This document shows positions 23,501-30,196 of a stretch of 30,573 nt of DNA, piece by piece. The stretch's first letter is position 1, and the number at the start of each line of letters is the position of its first letter. This DNA comes from JAWXUD01 sp044432945 (GTDB taxonomy: Bacteria; Cyanobacteriota; Vampirovibrionia; Gastranaerophilales; Gastranaerophilaceae): positions 1 through 30,573 of the forward strand of contig JAWXUD010000022.1 in assembly GCA_044432945.1 (NCBI GenBank), in the 5' to 3' direction. The notes under the pieces are model-generated. The model was given only the letters and a program-made list of their open reading frames with translations, was not told the DNA's origin and did not search any database. The translations under genes and the position numbers were made by a program.

Positions 23501-23735
23501 TGATCCTTGGTGGAACCCTGCGGTTGAAGATCAGGCAACCGATAGAGCTTATCGTATAGGGCAAACTAAAAAAGTATTTGTGTATAGATTGATTACTAAA
23601 AATACGGTTGAAGAAAAAATTCAAAAGTTGAAAATGAATAAACGCAATCTTGTTGACAGCGTAATTTCTGTTGATAGAAATATTACAAAATCTTTAACTA
23701 TGGACGATATTCGTGAGATTTTCTCTGTAGATTAA
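20556..23735 (+). CDS. SWIM zinc-finger SNF2-family DNA helicase/ATPase
   Basis: 1059 aa. The N-terminal SWIM finger is ARCNCPLKEQWCKHA (C69, C71, C78, H80). About 500 residues of a poorly conserved linker domain follow, then the SNF2 motor from about residue 590: FREYQMKGFGWLYFMYKYGL, P-loop ADDMGLGKTLQAL (about 621-633), Walker B LDESQ, motif III LSGTPIENKLEELWSVF, and the helicase C half with LLFSQFVDML, LISLKAGGTGLNLTGADYV and DRAYRIGQTKKV. DESQ in place of the usual DEAQ/DEAH is a mild change. Such bacterial proteins use ATP to move along DNA and displace bound proteins; some act with RNA polymerase (HepA/RapA-like). The exact task is unknown. Its binding site, GAGGAAA, is unusually far (about 14 nt) from the ATG. 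Confidence 0.92.
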   Translation: MSVQEFNYKFIKDSASAGSWRRGYEYYMKDMVLESYAEKNFYMGKVKGNYKSDYSTDLIFKKNKVEARCNCPLKEQWCKHAVAVALKAIDEHAYETWLYSKFGIETEFPDENTQAPETPKGNYIFHFHAKRKSNVFSLLVRSRDTGKVVRQIEPILRALIEAQKQDKNFELNNSQKVELAIFQKLLQLARQDKKAGWYDIAITKFVPFFPLLSKADEVIDERTKCNLKFADQEWKLSLQVNAGSQGAVLLSLEYKRPDKDDVYPLESVRYLSRHLKWGKYKNLIFPTNVAMNTLPQNLLKSSFTDLKDADASKFIYEELPKLKEIMEVEVDKKLSSLMLEDRPPVNIVTMGIDYDQSLKASLEFDYDGVVVPYSKTTAEKAPFITVKKPGEDLVYWIKRNLRHEQEAYAMLLACKFVPMQTNNLALEKENAIDFYNYYIKQAGEGWKFVEKDDMSLYKIMTEPFKMCAKITFSEESRDSFEIFLYGQAGEEQISFEEIYDTIQSGEKYSRIRSLGFVEYPAQNIYAMMRAFNSFDVYRNPENKFIVKTYRAGLINELKNLDVELVLSSEFESFWEQMSTFSTTEELELPTGINAEFREYQMKGFGWLYFMYKYGLNGILADDMGLGKTLQALTILQKAKELDGAMPTLVICPTTVVFNWESEIQKFAPTLTTLKLSGVERKQFFDKINDYDVIITSYALVRRDIEKLKEINFRYIILDESQNIKNAMSQTAQAVKKLNSIHKLALSGTPIENKLEELWSVFDFLMPGFMFSMSDFNQRYVYPIMERSDKTVEKRLKLQIYPFILRRMKRDVAKDLPDKVENIAYCELTDDQKDFYMQVLDSTKEELFKSIEQNGLEKSRLSIFSALLRLRQICCHPRLYDKENVKNIASSGKFEKLKSMLEEIISEGHRVLLFSQFVDMLDLVKAWLEREGVDYEYLTGKTKDRQGAVERFNSSTKIPIFLISLKAGGTGLNLTGADYVIHYDPWWNPAVEDQATDRAYRIGQTKKVFVYRLITKNTVEEKIQKLKMNKRNLVDSVISVDRNITKSLTMDDIREIFSVD

Positions 23736-23763
23736 ATTATTTTTGTATTTTATCTTAATAAAA

Positions 23764-23792
23764 TTGACACTTGTTTTTCGTGGTGTTATTAT
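23764..23792 (+). promoter_or_regulatory. Strong promoter of the prepilin-like gene
   Basis: Perfect TTGACA (23764-23769), a 17-bp spacer ending TGT, and TATTAT (23787-23792) give both a -35 and an extended -10. The start is expected near 23799, about 19 nt before the ATG at 23818. This placement also rules out the upstream in-frame starts. Confidence 0.75.
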
Positions 23793-23817
23793 AAAAAAGA
23801 GTTATGAAGGGGTAAAC

Positions 23818-24873
23818 ATGACTATTATTAATAAATTTATGAAAAAATATTTAGCTTTTACGTTGGCAGAGGTCCTTATAACGTTGGGTGTTATTGGAGT
23901 TGTTGCGTCATTAACGATGCCTTCTTTGATAATCAGTGTTCGAACTAAGGCTTTAGAGAGTAAAAAGACCTTGTTTGAGATACGTTTTGAGGACGCATTA
24001 AATCAGATGCGTACAAATGAAAAATTAGATGGATACGATAATACGACAGAATTTGTTGATGTTTTGTCTACGTATATGAAGTTGGCTGCTCGTTGTGAGG
24101 CTAATGACTTAATAAGTTGTTTTCATGAAACAATAAAGATGGGTGATGATTTAATCGATGTGTCTACATTAACTACAGGTGATTTGATAACAAGTAATTC
24201 AGATACTTCAAATTTCAATACAGATAACGTGGGTGTGATTTTTGCTGAGGGAACGAATGCTATTATTAGTTATGATAAGACTTGTGAGTGGTTAGATCCA
24301 TATGATGTATATGGAAACCGTGAGGCTGCTTTGGCTTGTGTTTCTATTATATATGATCTAGATGCATTCAAGGGAGATTCTATTGTAGGGAAAGATGTAC
24401 AGTTTATGAATGCGGAGTTGCCAGGTTGTTTTACTGAGTTAAGTAATGGGACTTGTCTGACAGCTACTGCATTTCAGGCAGGTTATTTGACAAATATCGA
24501 ATGTGAAGCACAAAAATCTAGTTTAGGTATTAGTAGTTGTCCAGTGGATTTAGATTATTGGGCAGGTGCTGTTGCATACTGTGGTGGTGTTGATAAAATG
24601 TTAAGTCGAGCTGACCTTTTAGCTATTGCAGAAGAAACTTATTCGACAACAGATATAAGCTCTACTGGCTTGACTGATGGGCTGACTGTTGTAGATATTG
24701 ATTACTTGACGAATTTGGGGCTACCGAACCCGAATACTTTTTATTATTATGTATGGACAGGGGAAGAGGGTTCTGACATTAATGCATTTAAACGAGGGTT
24801 TACTTCTTATTCAACATACCTTCAAGAAGTTAGTCGTAGAGGCTCTGCAATGTGGGTAATTTGCGTTGACTAA
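23818..24873 (+). CDS. Type IV prepilin / pseudopilin-like protein
   Basis: About 351 aa from the ATG at 23818, chosen because GAAGGGGTAAAC precedes it and a strong promoter lies just upstream; an upstream in-frame start would precede that promoter. A basic leader of 13 residues (MTIINKFMKKYLA) is followed by the class III signal FTLAEVLITLGVIGVVASLT. Cleavage by the prepilin peptidase is expected before Phe14 (Ala in place of the common Gly at -1), with the key Glu at +5. The rest is a large soluble domain with many Asp, Thr and paired Cys, ending in SAMWVICVD. It could be a minor pilin or a T2SS-like surface subunit; no assembly ATPase or peptidase is nearby. This N-terminus is a hallmark of Gastranaerophilales genomes. 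Confidence 0.85.
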   Translation: MTIINKFMKKYLAFTLAEVLITLGVIGVVASLTMPSLIISVRTKALESKKTLFEIRFEDALNQMRTNEKLDGYDNTTEFVDVLSTYMKLAARCEANDLISCFHETIKMGDDLIDVSTLTTGDLITSNSDTSNFNTDNVGVIFAEGTNAIISYDKTCEWLDPYDVYGNREAALACVSIIYDLDAFKGDSIVGKDVQFMNAELPGCFTELSNGTCLTATAFQAGYLTNIECEAQKSSLGISSCPVDLDYWAGAVAYCGGVDKMLSRADLLAIAEETYSTTDISSTGLTDGLTVVDIDYLTNLGLPNPNTFYYYVWTGEEGSDINAFKRGFTSYSTYLQEVSRRGSAMWVICVD

Positions 24874-24919
24874 TTTAATGTTTAGTTTAATTATATAAGA
24901 ATTTATAATTTTATTTTTG

Positions 24920-24928
24920 TGTTATTAT
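24920..24928 (+). promoter_or_regulatory. Extended -10 promoter of the BcrAD-type ATPase gene
   Basis: TGTTATTAT, the same extended -10 as before the prepilin-like gene, predicts a start near 24935, 28 nt before the chosen ATG. No clear -35 is present. Confidence 0.5.
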
Positions 24929-24962
24929 AGTCTTATTGAAAAATTTAAAAAAGGGAAAACTT

Positions 24963-25970
24963 ATGAGTTTAGTTGTATATTTGGGTATAGATGTGGGTTC
25001 TGTCACGACAAAATTTGCGTTGGTTGATGAGAAAGGCAAATATGTTGATAGCTATATGCTTCGTACTGCAGGAAAGCCTGTACTAGCTGTGCAGACTGGG
25101 CTGAAAGCATTGTTTGATAAAAAACTTACTGATTATGAAGTTATGGGCGTTGGGACAACTGGTTCTGGTCGTAATTTAGCTGGGGCATTAGTTGGTGCTG
25201 ATGTAATTAAAAATGAAATTACAGCTCATGCTGTTGCTGCGAGTGTAAATGTACCTGGTGTTCAGACTATTTTAGAAATTGGTGGACAGGATAGCAAGAT
25301 TATTTTGTTACGTGATGGTATTGTGACAGATTTTGCCATGAATACTGTTTGTGCAGCTGGTACTGGAAGCTTTTTGGATCAACAAGCAAATCGTTTAAAT
25401 GTTCCTATTCAGGATTTTGGAACTACTGCTTTGAAGTCAACAAATCCTGCTCGTATTGCAGGGCGTTGTGGGGTTTTTGCAGAAAGCGATTTGATACATA
25501 AACAACAGTTGGGTTATCCTGTTGAAGATTTGTTGTATGGTTTGTGCCAAGCTCTTGTGCGTAATTATCTTGCGAATTTGGCTTTAGGTAAAGAATTGTT
25601 ACCTGTGTTTTCATTCCAAGGTGGAGTTGCGACAAATTCTGGCATGGTTAAGGCTTTTGAAGAGGCTTTGGGACATAAGATTGTTGTTCCAGAAAATCAT
25701 CAGACTATGGGTGCTATTGGTGCGGCATTGCTTGCGATGGAAAATCATCAATACACAAATAAAGCTACAAAATTTAAAGGTTTTGAAGTTGGTGATATGA
25801 GTTTTCATTCAATCACTTGCGAGTGTAATGCGTGTTCTAACAATTGCGAGGTTATTACAATTGTTGAGGGTGAACATGAAATTCAGCGTGTAGAAAATAT
25901 CAAAGATATAAAAGGCAATATCGTTGCACGTTGGGGTGGAACTTGTGGGCGTTGGGATACACATTCATAA
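24963..25970 (+). CDS. BcrAD/BadFG-type activator ATPase of CoA dehydratases
   Basis: 335 aa from the ATG at 24963, preceded by AAGGGAAAAC. An in-frame TTG at 24936 would begin right at the predicted transcription start. The ASKHA-fold ATPase has the phosphate loop GIDVGSVTTK (8-17), ILEIGGQDSKII (103-114) and FSFQGGVATN. C130 (NTVCAAGTGSF) and C169 (GRCGVFAES) correspond to the two Cys of HgdC that hold one [4Fe-4S] cluster between two subunits. ATP hydrolysis there drives an electron into a dehydratase or reductase partner. A Cys-rich C-terminal tail (C286, C288, C291, C295, C328) is additional. The only candidate partner in the window is the activase-related protein at 15651-16802. Standing alone, its target is unproven. 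Confidence 0.88.
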   Translation: MSLVVYLGIDVGSVTTKFALVDEKGKYVDSYMLRTAGKPVLAVQTGLKALFDKKLTDYEVMGVGTTGSGRNLAGALVGADVIKNEITAHAVAASVNVPGVQTILEIGGQDSKIILLRDGIVTDFAMNTVCAAGTGSFLDQQANRLNVPIQDFGTTALKSTNPARIAGRCGVFAESDLIHKQQLGYPVEDLLYGLCQALVRNYLANLALGKELLPVFSFQGGVATNSGMVKAFEEALGHKIVVPENHQTMGAIGAALLAMENHQYTNKATKFKGFEVGDMSFHSITCECNACSNNCEVITIVEGEHEIQRVENIKDIKGNIVARWGGTCGRWDTHS

Positions 25971-26020
25971 TCTATTGATTAGTAGTAACGAGTTGGCAAA
26001 AATTCGATTGTTATATCTTT

Positions 26021-27769
26021 TTATTTTTTGTATTTATCAAATAAACTTGAAGTCTCAGATGTTTTTATCTTGTTAGTAGCAGGAATTTCTTTTGTTCCTG
26101 AAGCTTCTTTTTTAGTATTGCTATAATCAACAAAGTTTTTGTAGTCCTGCAAGTCTTTTATTGCAAGCATGTCAGCCACTCGTGATGCCTTTTTCTGTTC
26201 TTTTGTCATATAAATTTGCCAACCAACAGCTGGTAATATACCTGCTATCGTACCTATTGCGGTTTTTGATATTATTGATTTCGCATTTCTAGCTGCTGCT
26301 TCAGTGCTACCTTTTGCTATTTGCTTCATTTCATTTTTTGCTGATAAAAATCCTAATCCCATACCTGAAAACAGACTTACGATAGAAATAGGAATAGCCA
26401 TTGATTTACCTAAAGCTTCAACACTTTCTGAATATTCTTGTGATTTTTCGTCTACCTTATTAAAAGTCTTGAATACGTTTTGCTGTAAGCTTTTTGCTTC
26501 TTTAATTTGTTCATCACTTATATCAATTTCAGCGATAGCTTTGTGCCTTTTTTTATCTTCTAAGCCTTCAGTTTTCATATATTTATCGTATGTTTTATTA
26601 TCTTTAACTGCTTGGATAAAGAATTTAAATAAGTTCGTTTTTTTCTTTTCTGGAGCTTTGACATCAGTCATTTGTGCTGATTTTTCCTCATCGATGTATG
26701 TAAAAGCTGTTGGATTTTCCATAAGCTCTTGTTTTATCGTAAATCGTCCTACTCTTGAGGCTTGTTTTTGAACTTTGTTAGCTAATAGAGAGATACCTAT
26801 TGTAACAGCAGCACCGATGCCTAGTGGTAAGAGTTTTAATGCACTATTGTTTTTAATTTTCATCAAGTCGGTAACTTTGCTTGCTAGCCAGCCAACAAGT
26901 CCACCACCAGCTAATGCTGTCATTGAAGCGACATTGGTTGCGAGTTCTACGTTTTCAGTGTAATCTTGAGAAGCTATATCGATTTTTTCAACAAGTTTTG
27001 TCATTATTTGTTGGTCACGTTTTGCGTTATTGATGTCGGTTTCAGAGATTTTATCATCAAAGTGTTTTTTATCTTCGTTAAGTTGGTTTTCAAATTCGGT
27101 TTTTTGAGTCTTGTAAACGCCGTCTTCTTTCATTATTTTTTTTAATGTTTTTATAGGGCTTGTTATGCTTGTGTTATCAGTTTTTTTCTCTTTGGCACTT
27201 AGCTTAATTGTTTTGGCAATTTCTTTTACTTCTTCTTTTTGTTCATCGTTTAAAATTGCAAAAGCTTTAGGGTCTTTTAGGTCATTTCTCATAGCTTCAA
27301 AGCGACCTTTTCTTGAGGCAGAAACTTGTTGCTTGGCTGACCACGCCATAAGTGGGAAAGAGGCTGCGATACTTCCTATATACCCAAGAGCCATAGGTGC
27401 AACTGCTGCAACCATGCCTAAAGTCTTGTTTTTGGCTGAAAGTTCTTTGACTTGCTTTTGCATAGCAGGGCTGAACATGATTAATGCTCCAACACCCATA
27501 CCTACCCAAGATGCCATTTCTAGTCCTATTGAGGTTGCCATTTCGGTTGCTACTTCAATATCTTCGGCGTTATCTTGAGAGTACCTATCCATTACGTCAA
27601 TTGCGTGGATAATAGATTTCCCTCGTTGTATGTCTTCATCTTTTAATAATTCTGGATTTTGTTTTATATATTCTTGTCGTTGTGCTTCTTTATAATCAGC
27701 ATTTTGTTTCCAATTGTCATATTCTGGTTTATGTTTTACGTAATTATTGTAATTGCTAAATGTTCCCAT
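26021..27769 (-). CDS. Hypothetical membrane protein with a triplicated module
   Basis: 582 aa, start ATG at 27767-27769 with TAGGTAGAATAAATAAT upstream as a weak binding site. The chain holds three copies of one module, at about 45-175, 245-361 and 420-550. Each runs: a helix with a Y-S/T-E/D-(x)-V/I-E-A motif (YSQDNAEDIEVAT, YTENVELAT, YSESVEALG), two Gly/Ala-rich hydrophobic segments, and a basic signature (QQVSASRKGRF 147-157, VQKQASRVGRF 333-343, EQKKASRVADM 524-534). The signature is followed by a D/N-P-x-A/F patch (DPKAF, NPTAF, DYKNF). The modules are joined by Lys/Glu-rich charged linkers of about 60-70 residues. There is no cleavable signal peptide. About six membrane hairpin segments seem likely. 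I do not know the family. It is isolated between two rightward units. Confidence 0.75.
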   Translation of the reverse strand: MGTFSNYNNYVKHKPEYDNWKQNADYKEAQRQEYIKQNPELLKDEDIQRGKSIIHAIDVMDRYSQDNAEDIEVATEMATSIGLEMASWVGMGVGALIMFSPAMQKQVKELSAKNKTLGMVAAVAPMALGYIGSIAASFPLMAWSAKQQVSASRKGRFEAMRNDLKDPKAFAILNDEQKEEVKEIAKTIKLSAKEKKTDNTSITSPIKTLKKIMKEDGVYKTQKTEFENQLNEDKKHFDDKISETDINNAKRDQQIMTKLVEKIDIASQDYTENVELATNVASMTALAGGGLVGWLASKVTDLMKIKNNSALKLLPLGIGAAVTIGISLLANKVQKQASRVGRFTIKQELMENPTAFTYIDEEKSAQMTDVKAPEKKKTNLFKFFIQAVKDNKTYDKYMKTEGLEDKKRHKAIAEIDISDEQIKEAKSLQQNVFKTFNKVDEKSQEYSESVEALGKSMAIPISIVSLFSGMGLGFLSAKNEMKQIAKGSTEAAARNAKSIISKTAIGTIAGILPAVGWQIYMTKEQKKASRVADMLAIKDLQDYKNFVDYSNTKKEASGTKEIPATNKIKTSETSSLFDKYKK

Positions 27770-27893
27770 ATTATTTATTCTACCTATTGTTACACTTATA
27801 AATTTTAAAATACCTGAATATTAAATATTGCTATTTCTTCCCTAAATTATAAGATTTGTTAAGTTTTTTTTAGCGGGGATATTTGAAATTTTA

Positions 27894-27902
27894 TGTTATT
27901 AT
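27894..27902 (+). promoter_or_regulatory. Extended -10 predicting a leaderless YkgJ-rlmN-dtd mRNA
   Basis: TGTTATTAT ends 6 nt before the ATG at 27909, so transcription would start at the start codon itself. No ribosome binding site is seen before this ATG. Confidence 0.5.
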
Positions 27903-27908
27903 GTAGTT

Positions 27909-28586
27909 ATGGAAAATTTGAGTACCCAATTATTAGGAACTAAGAAAAAATATCGTGAAATATTTTTAAAATCGGTTGAAGAGTTTCAACTTAGGGTTTT
28001 AGAAATTAAGCCAGAGGGTTGTGGTGATATTTTTGATAGTTACCAAAAGGGTTCGTCAGGTGATTTGTGGCAGGTTGCTGTTTTGGATATGATAAAAAAT
28101 GAAATTTCGCCTGATATTCATAAAAAATGGGTTCAAATTTTTGAGTATCGTGAAAAATTTCATTGTGTTAGTTGTGGAGTGTGTTGCAATCTTGCTTGTA
28201 GTGAGTTTTCGATAGATGAATTATGTGCTAAAAAAGTTGCAGGTGACAATTTTGCGACACAGTTTTTAAGTGTGTTTGTTCCGTATAAATCAAAAATTGA
28301 AGCTGAAAAAATTTATCCAGAGTATATAAAATTGCTTGATGAGTCAATTGAGGAAGAAGTTTATTTTTATCATTGTCCAAAAATTAATGATTGTAAATTG
28401 TGTAGTGATTATGAAAAACGTCCGCAAATTTGTAGGATTTTTCCAGATAATCCTTTGAATTTATTGCCAAAATCATGTGGGTTTTATGAATGGGCTATTG
28501 AGGTTCGACCAATTGTTTTGACTTTGCATTCGATGGTTGAGATAATGGAGTTTTATAAACAAAAAATATTAGAAGTGAAGGGATAA
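27909..28586 (+). CDS. YkgJ-family cysteine-cluster protein
   Basis: 225 aa. The family signature CxxCGxCC is present as CVSCGVCCNLAC (C86, C89, C92, C93, C97). A second group follows: HCPKINDCKLCSDYEKRPQI then C (C156, C162, C165, C175), and KSCGFYEW (C190). These residues are expected to bind zinc or an Fe-S cluster. The biochemical role of YkgJ proteins is not established; RPxxCRxFP is typical of the family. It is the first gene of a tight unit with rlmN (5-bp gap) and dtd, both acting on RNA or tRNA, so a translation-linked role is possible. The start lacks a ribosome binding site but lies 7 nt after an extended -10. Confidence 0.85.
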   Translation: MENLSTQLLGTKKKYREIFLKSVEEFQLRVLEIKPEGCGDIFDSYQKGSSGDLWQVAVLDMIKNEISPDIHKKWVQIFEYREKFHCVSCGVCCNLACSEFSIDELCAKKVAGDNFATQFLSVFVPYKSKIEAEKIYPEYIKLLDESIEEEVYFYHCPKINDCKLCSDYEKRPQICRIFPDNPLNLLPKSCGFYEWAIEVRPIVLTLHSMVEIMEFYKQKILEVKG

Positions 28587-28591
28587 TTTCG

Positions 28592-29611
28592 ATGAAAACA
28601 TTGTCTGGTTTAAATCAACAAGAGATAGAAAAGATTACAGATGAGCTAAAGGCGTCTAAGTTCAGAGCAAGGCAAATTCATAATTGGATTTATTTAAAAT
28701 CGGTTAAAGAAATTGATGAGATGACTGATTTAGCAGTGAGTTTTCGTGAGGAATTGAAAAAAGTTGCTTGCGTTAGCGATGTTAAAATTAAGGTTAAGCA
28801 GGTTAGCGAAGACGGTACTATAAAATATTTGTTGGAATATCCAGATGGTGAGTGTGTTGAAACTGTTTTGATGCGTTTTGATAATCGTGCAAATTTGACA
28901 GCTTGTGTAAGCTCGCAAGTCGGTTGTGCTGTGAACTGTTCATTTTGTGCCACGGGCAAACGTGGATTTGTGAGAAACCTTAGTTATAAAGAGATTGTTG
29001 AGCAGGTTTTGACTATTCAGCGTGATACAGGGCTGAAAGTTACAAACGTTGTGTTTATGGGGCAGGGAGAACCACTTTTGAATTTAGTGAACGTACTTAA
29101 AGCTCTTGAAATGTTTAGTGAAAATTTTCAGATTGGTGCTAGAAGAATAACCATTTCGACAGCGGGTATTGTTCCTCAGATTGATAAATTGGCACAAGAG
29201 AGATTACAGTCAACCCTTGCGATTTCGTTGCACGCCTCAAATACTGAAGTTCGCTCAAGATTGATGCCTATTGAGAAAAAATATTCTATGGATATTTTGC
29301 AAAAATCTTTAAAGAATTATGTATCTAAAACAGGCAGAAGAATAACTATTGAATATTTGTTGATTAAGGATTTGAATGATACTGTTGAAAGTGCGAAAGA
29401 GTTAGTTAGATATTTGAAAGATATTAAATGTAATGTGAATTTGATTCCTTATAATGCTACGAGTGAAAATGATTATCAAAGACCTTCAAACAACTCTATT
29501 ATGCGTTTTAAATCCTTAATTGAGGCTACTGGCAAGAAAGTTACTGTTAGGTTGGAGCGTGGTGCAGACATTGATGCAGCTTGTGGACAGCTGAAAGGAA
29601 AAATCGATTAA
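28592..29611 (+). CDS. rlmN: Dual-specificity rRNA/tRNA adenine-C2 methyltransferase
   Basis: 339 aa radical-SAM enzyme that methylates C2 of A2503 in 23S rRNA and, in many bacteria, A37 of some tRNAs. The N-terminal helical domain has FRARQIHNWIY (24-34). The radical-SAM cluster motif is GCAVNCSFCATG (C112, C116, C119). GQGEPLLN binds SAM, and Cys331 in DAACGQL near the C-terminus is the methyl-carrying Cys of the family. The ECVETVLM segment is also conserved. Length is normal. It starts 5 bp after the YkgJ gene, and its stop overlaps the dtd start by one base (TAATG). Confidence 0.95.
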   Translation: MKTLSGLNQQEIEKITDELKASKFRARQIHNWIYLKSVKEIDEMTDLAVSFREELKKVACVSDVKIKVKQVSEDGTIKYLLEYPDGECVETVLMRFDNRANLTACVSSQVGCAVNCSFCATGKRGFVRNLSYKEIVEQVLTIQRDTGLKVTNVVFMGQGEPLLNLVNVLKALEMFSENFQIGARRITISTAGIVPQIDKLAQERLQSTLAISLHASNTEVRSRLMPIEKKYSMDILQKSLKNYVSKTGRRITIEYLLIKDLNDTVESAKELVRYLKDIKCNVNLIPYNATSENDYQRPSNNSIMRFKSLIEATGKKVTVRLERGADIDAACGQLKGKID

Positions 29612-30048
29612 TGAAAGCTCTAATTCAGAGAGTAAAAAAGGCCTCAGTGACTATTGATGGCAAATTGTATTCACAAATTAATAAAGGAATTTTGGTTTTT
29701 TTAGGTGTTGAAAAGACTGATGAGAAATTGAACGCTGAAAAGCTTTCACAAAAGGTTTTGAATTTTAGGATTTTTGAAGATGAGAACGCTAAAATGAATA
29801 ATTCTATTTTAGATGTTAAGGGTGAAGTCCTTGTTGTTTCTCAGTTTACCCTTTGTGCTGATTGTAAGAAAGGGACCAGACCTTCTTTTGACAAATCTGC
29901 TAATCCTGAGAAAGCTAATGATTTATATGAATATTTTGTTGAATGTATAAGAGAAAGTGGGTTGAGTATAAAAACTGGTAAATTCCGTGCAATGATGGAC
30001 ATAGAGCTTGTTAATGATGGGCCTGTGACGTTTAATTTGGAAAAATAA
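29611..30048 (+). CDS. dtd: D-aminoacyl-tRNA deacylase
   Basis: 145 aa from the ATG at 29611, which overlaps the rlmN stop and is preceded by AAAGGAAAAATCGATTA. It hydrolyses D-amino acids (and glycine on tRNA-Ala) from mischarged tRNA. MKALIQRVKKASVTIDG (1-17), the SQFTL motif (77-81) with GTRPSFDKSANP after it, and the cross-subunit NDGPVT motif (135-140) are intact and typical of the dimeric DTD1 fold. It is last in the YkgJ-rlmN-dtd unit. No terminator is apparent before the next promoter. Confidence 0.95.
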   Translation: MKALIQRVKKASVTIDGKLYSQINKGILVFLGVEKTDEKLNAEKLSQKVLNFRIFEDENAKMNNSILDVKGEVLVVSQFTLCADCKKGTRPSFDKSANPEKANDLYEYFVECIRESGLSIKTGKFRAMMDIELVNDGPVTFNLEK

Positions 30049-30056
30049 TTAGGCAC

Positions 30057-30085
30057 TTGCAAAGATTTCAAATGTATGTTATAAT
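30057..30085 (+). promoter_or_regulatory. Strong promoter of the zinc-ribbon repeat gene
   Basis: TTGCAA (30057-30062), a 17-bp spacer ending TGT, and a perfect TATAAT (30080-30085) form a near-consensus extended promoter. The start would be near 30092, leaving a leader of about 105 nt before the ATG at 30197. Confidence 0.7.
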
Positions 30086-30196
30086 GTGTGTTGTAAATAT
30101 ATTTAAAATTATATCGTTTATGCGAGGAGCAATTTAAGTTAGATTTATTAAACCCGAAAATATGTGATGATTTTTTTAATTAAGAGGCTATAAAAT

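Noticed and set aside
23743..23817. Longer N-terminus for the prepilin-like protein
   Set aside because: It would begin upstream of the TTGACA promoter. The ATG at 23818 has a binding site and gives a normal short basic leader.
26304..26771. Long plus-strand frame opposite the triplicated protein
   Set aside because: The minus-strand frame shows clear internal repeats and codon structure; this one is the reverse complement of repeated helical sequence and has no start signal.
29581..29610. Upstream GTG start for dtd
   Set aside because: It would add ten residues inside rlmN that DTD proteins lack. The ATG at 29611 has a binding site and the family-typical MKALIQRV start.
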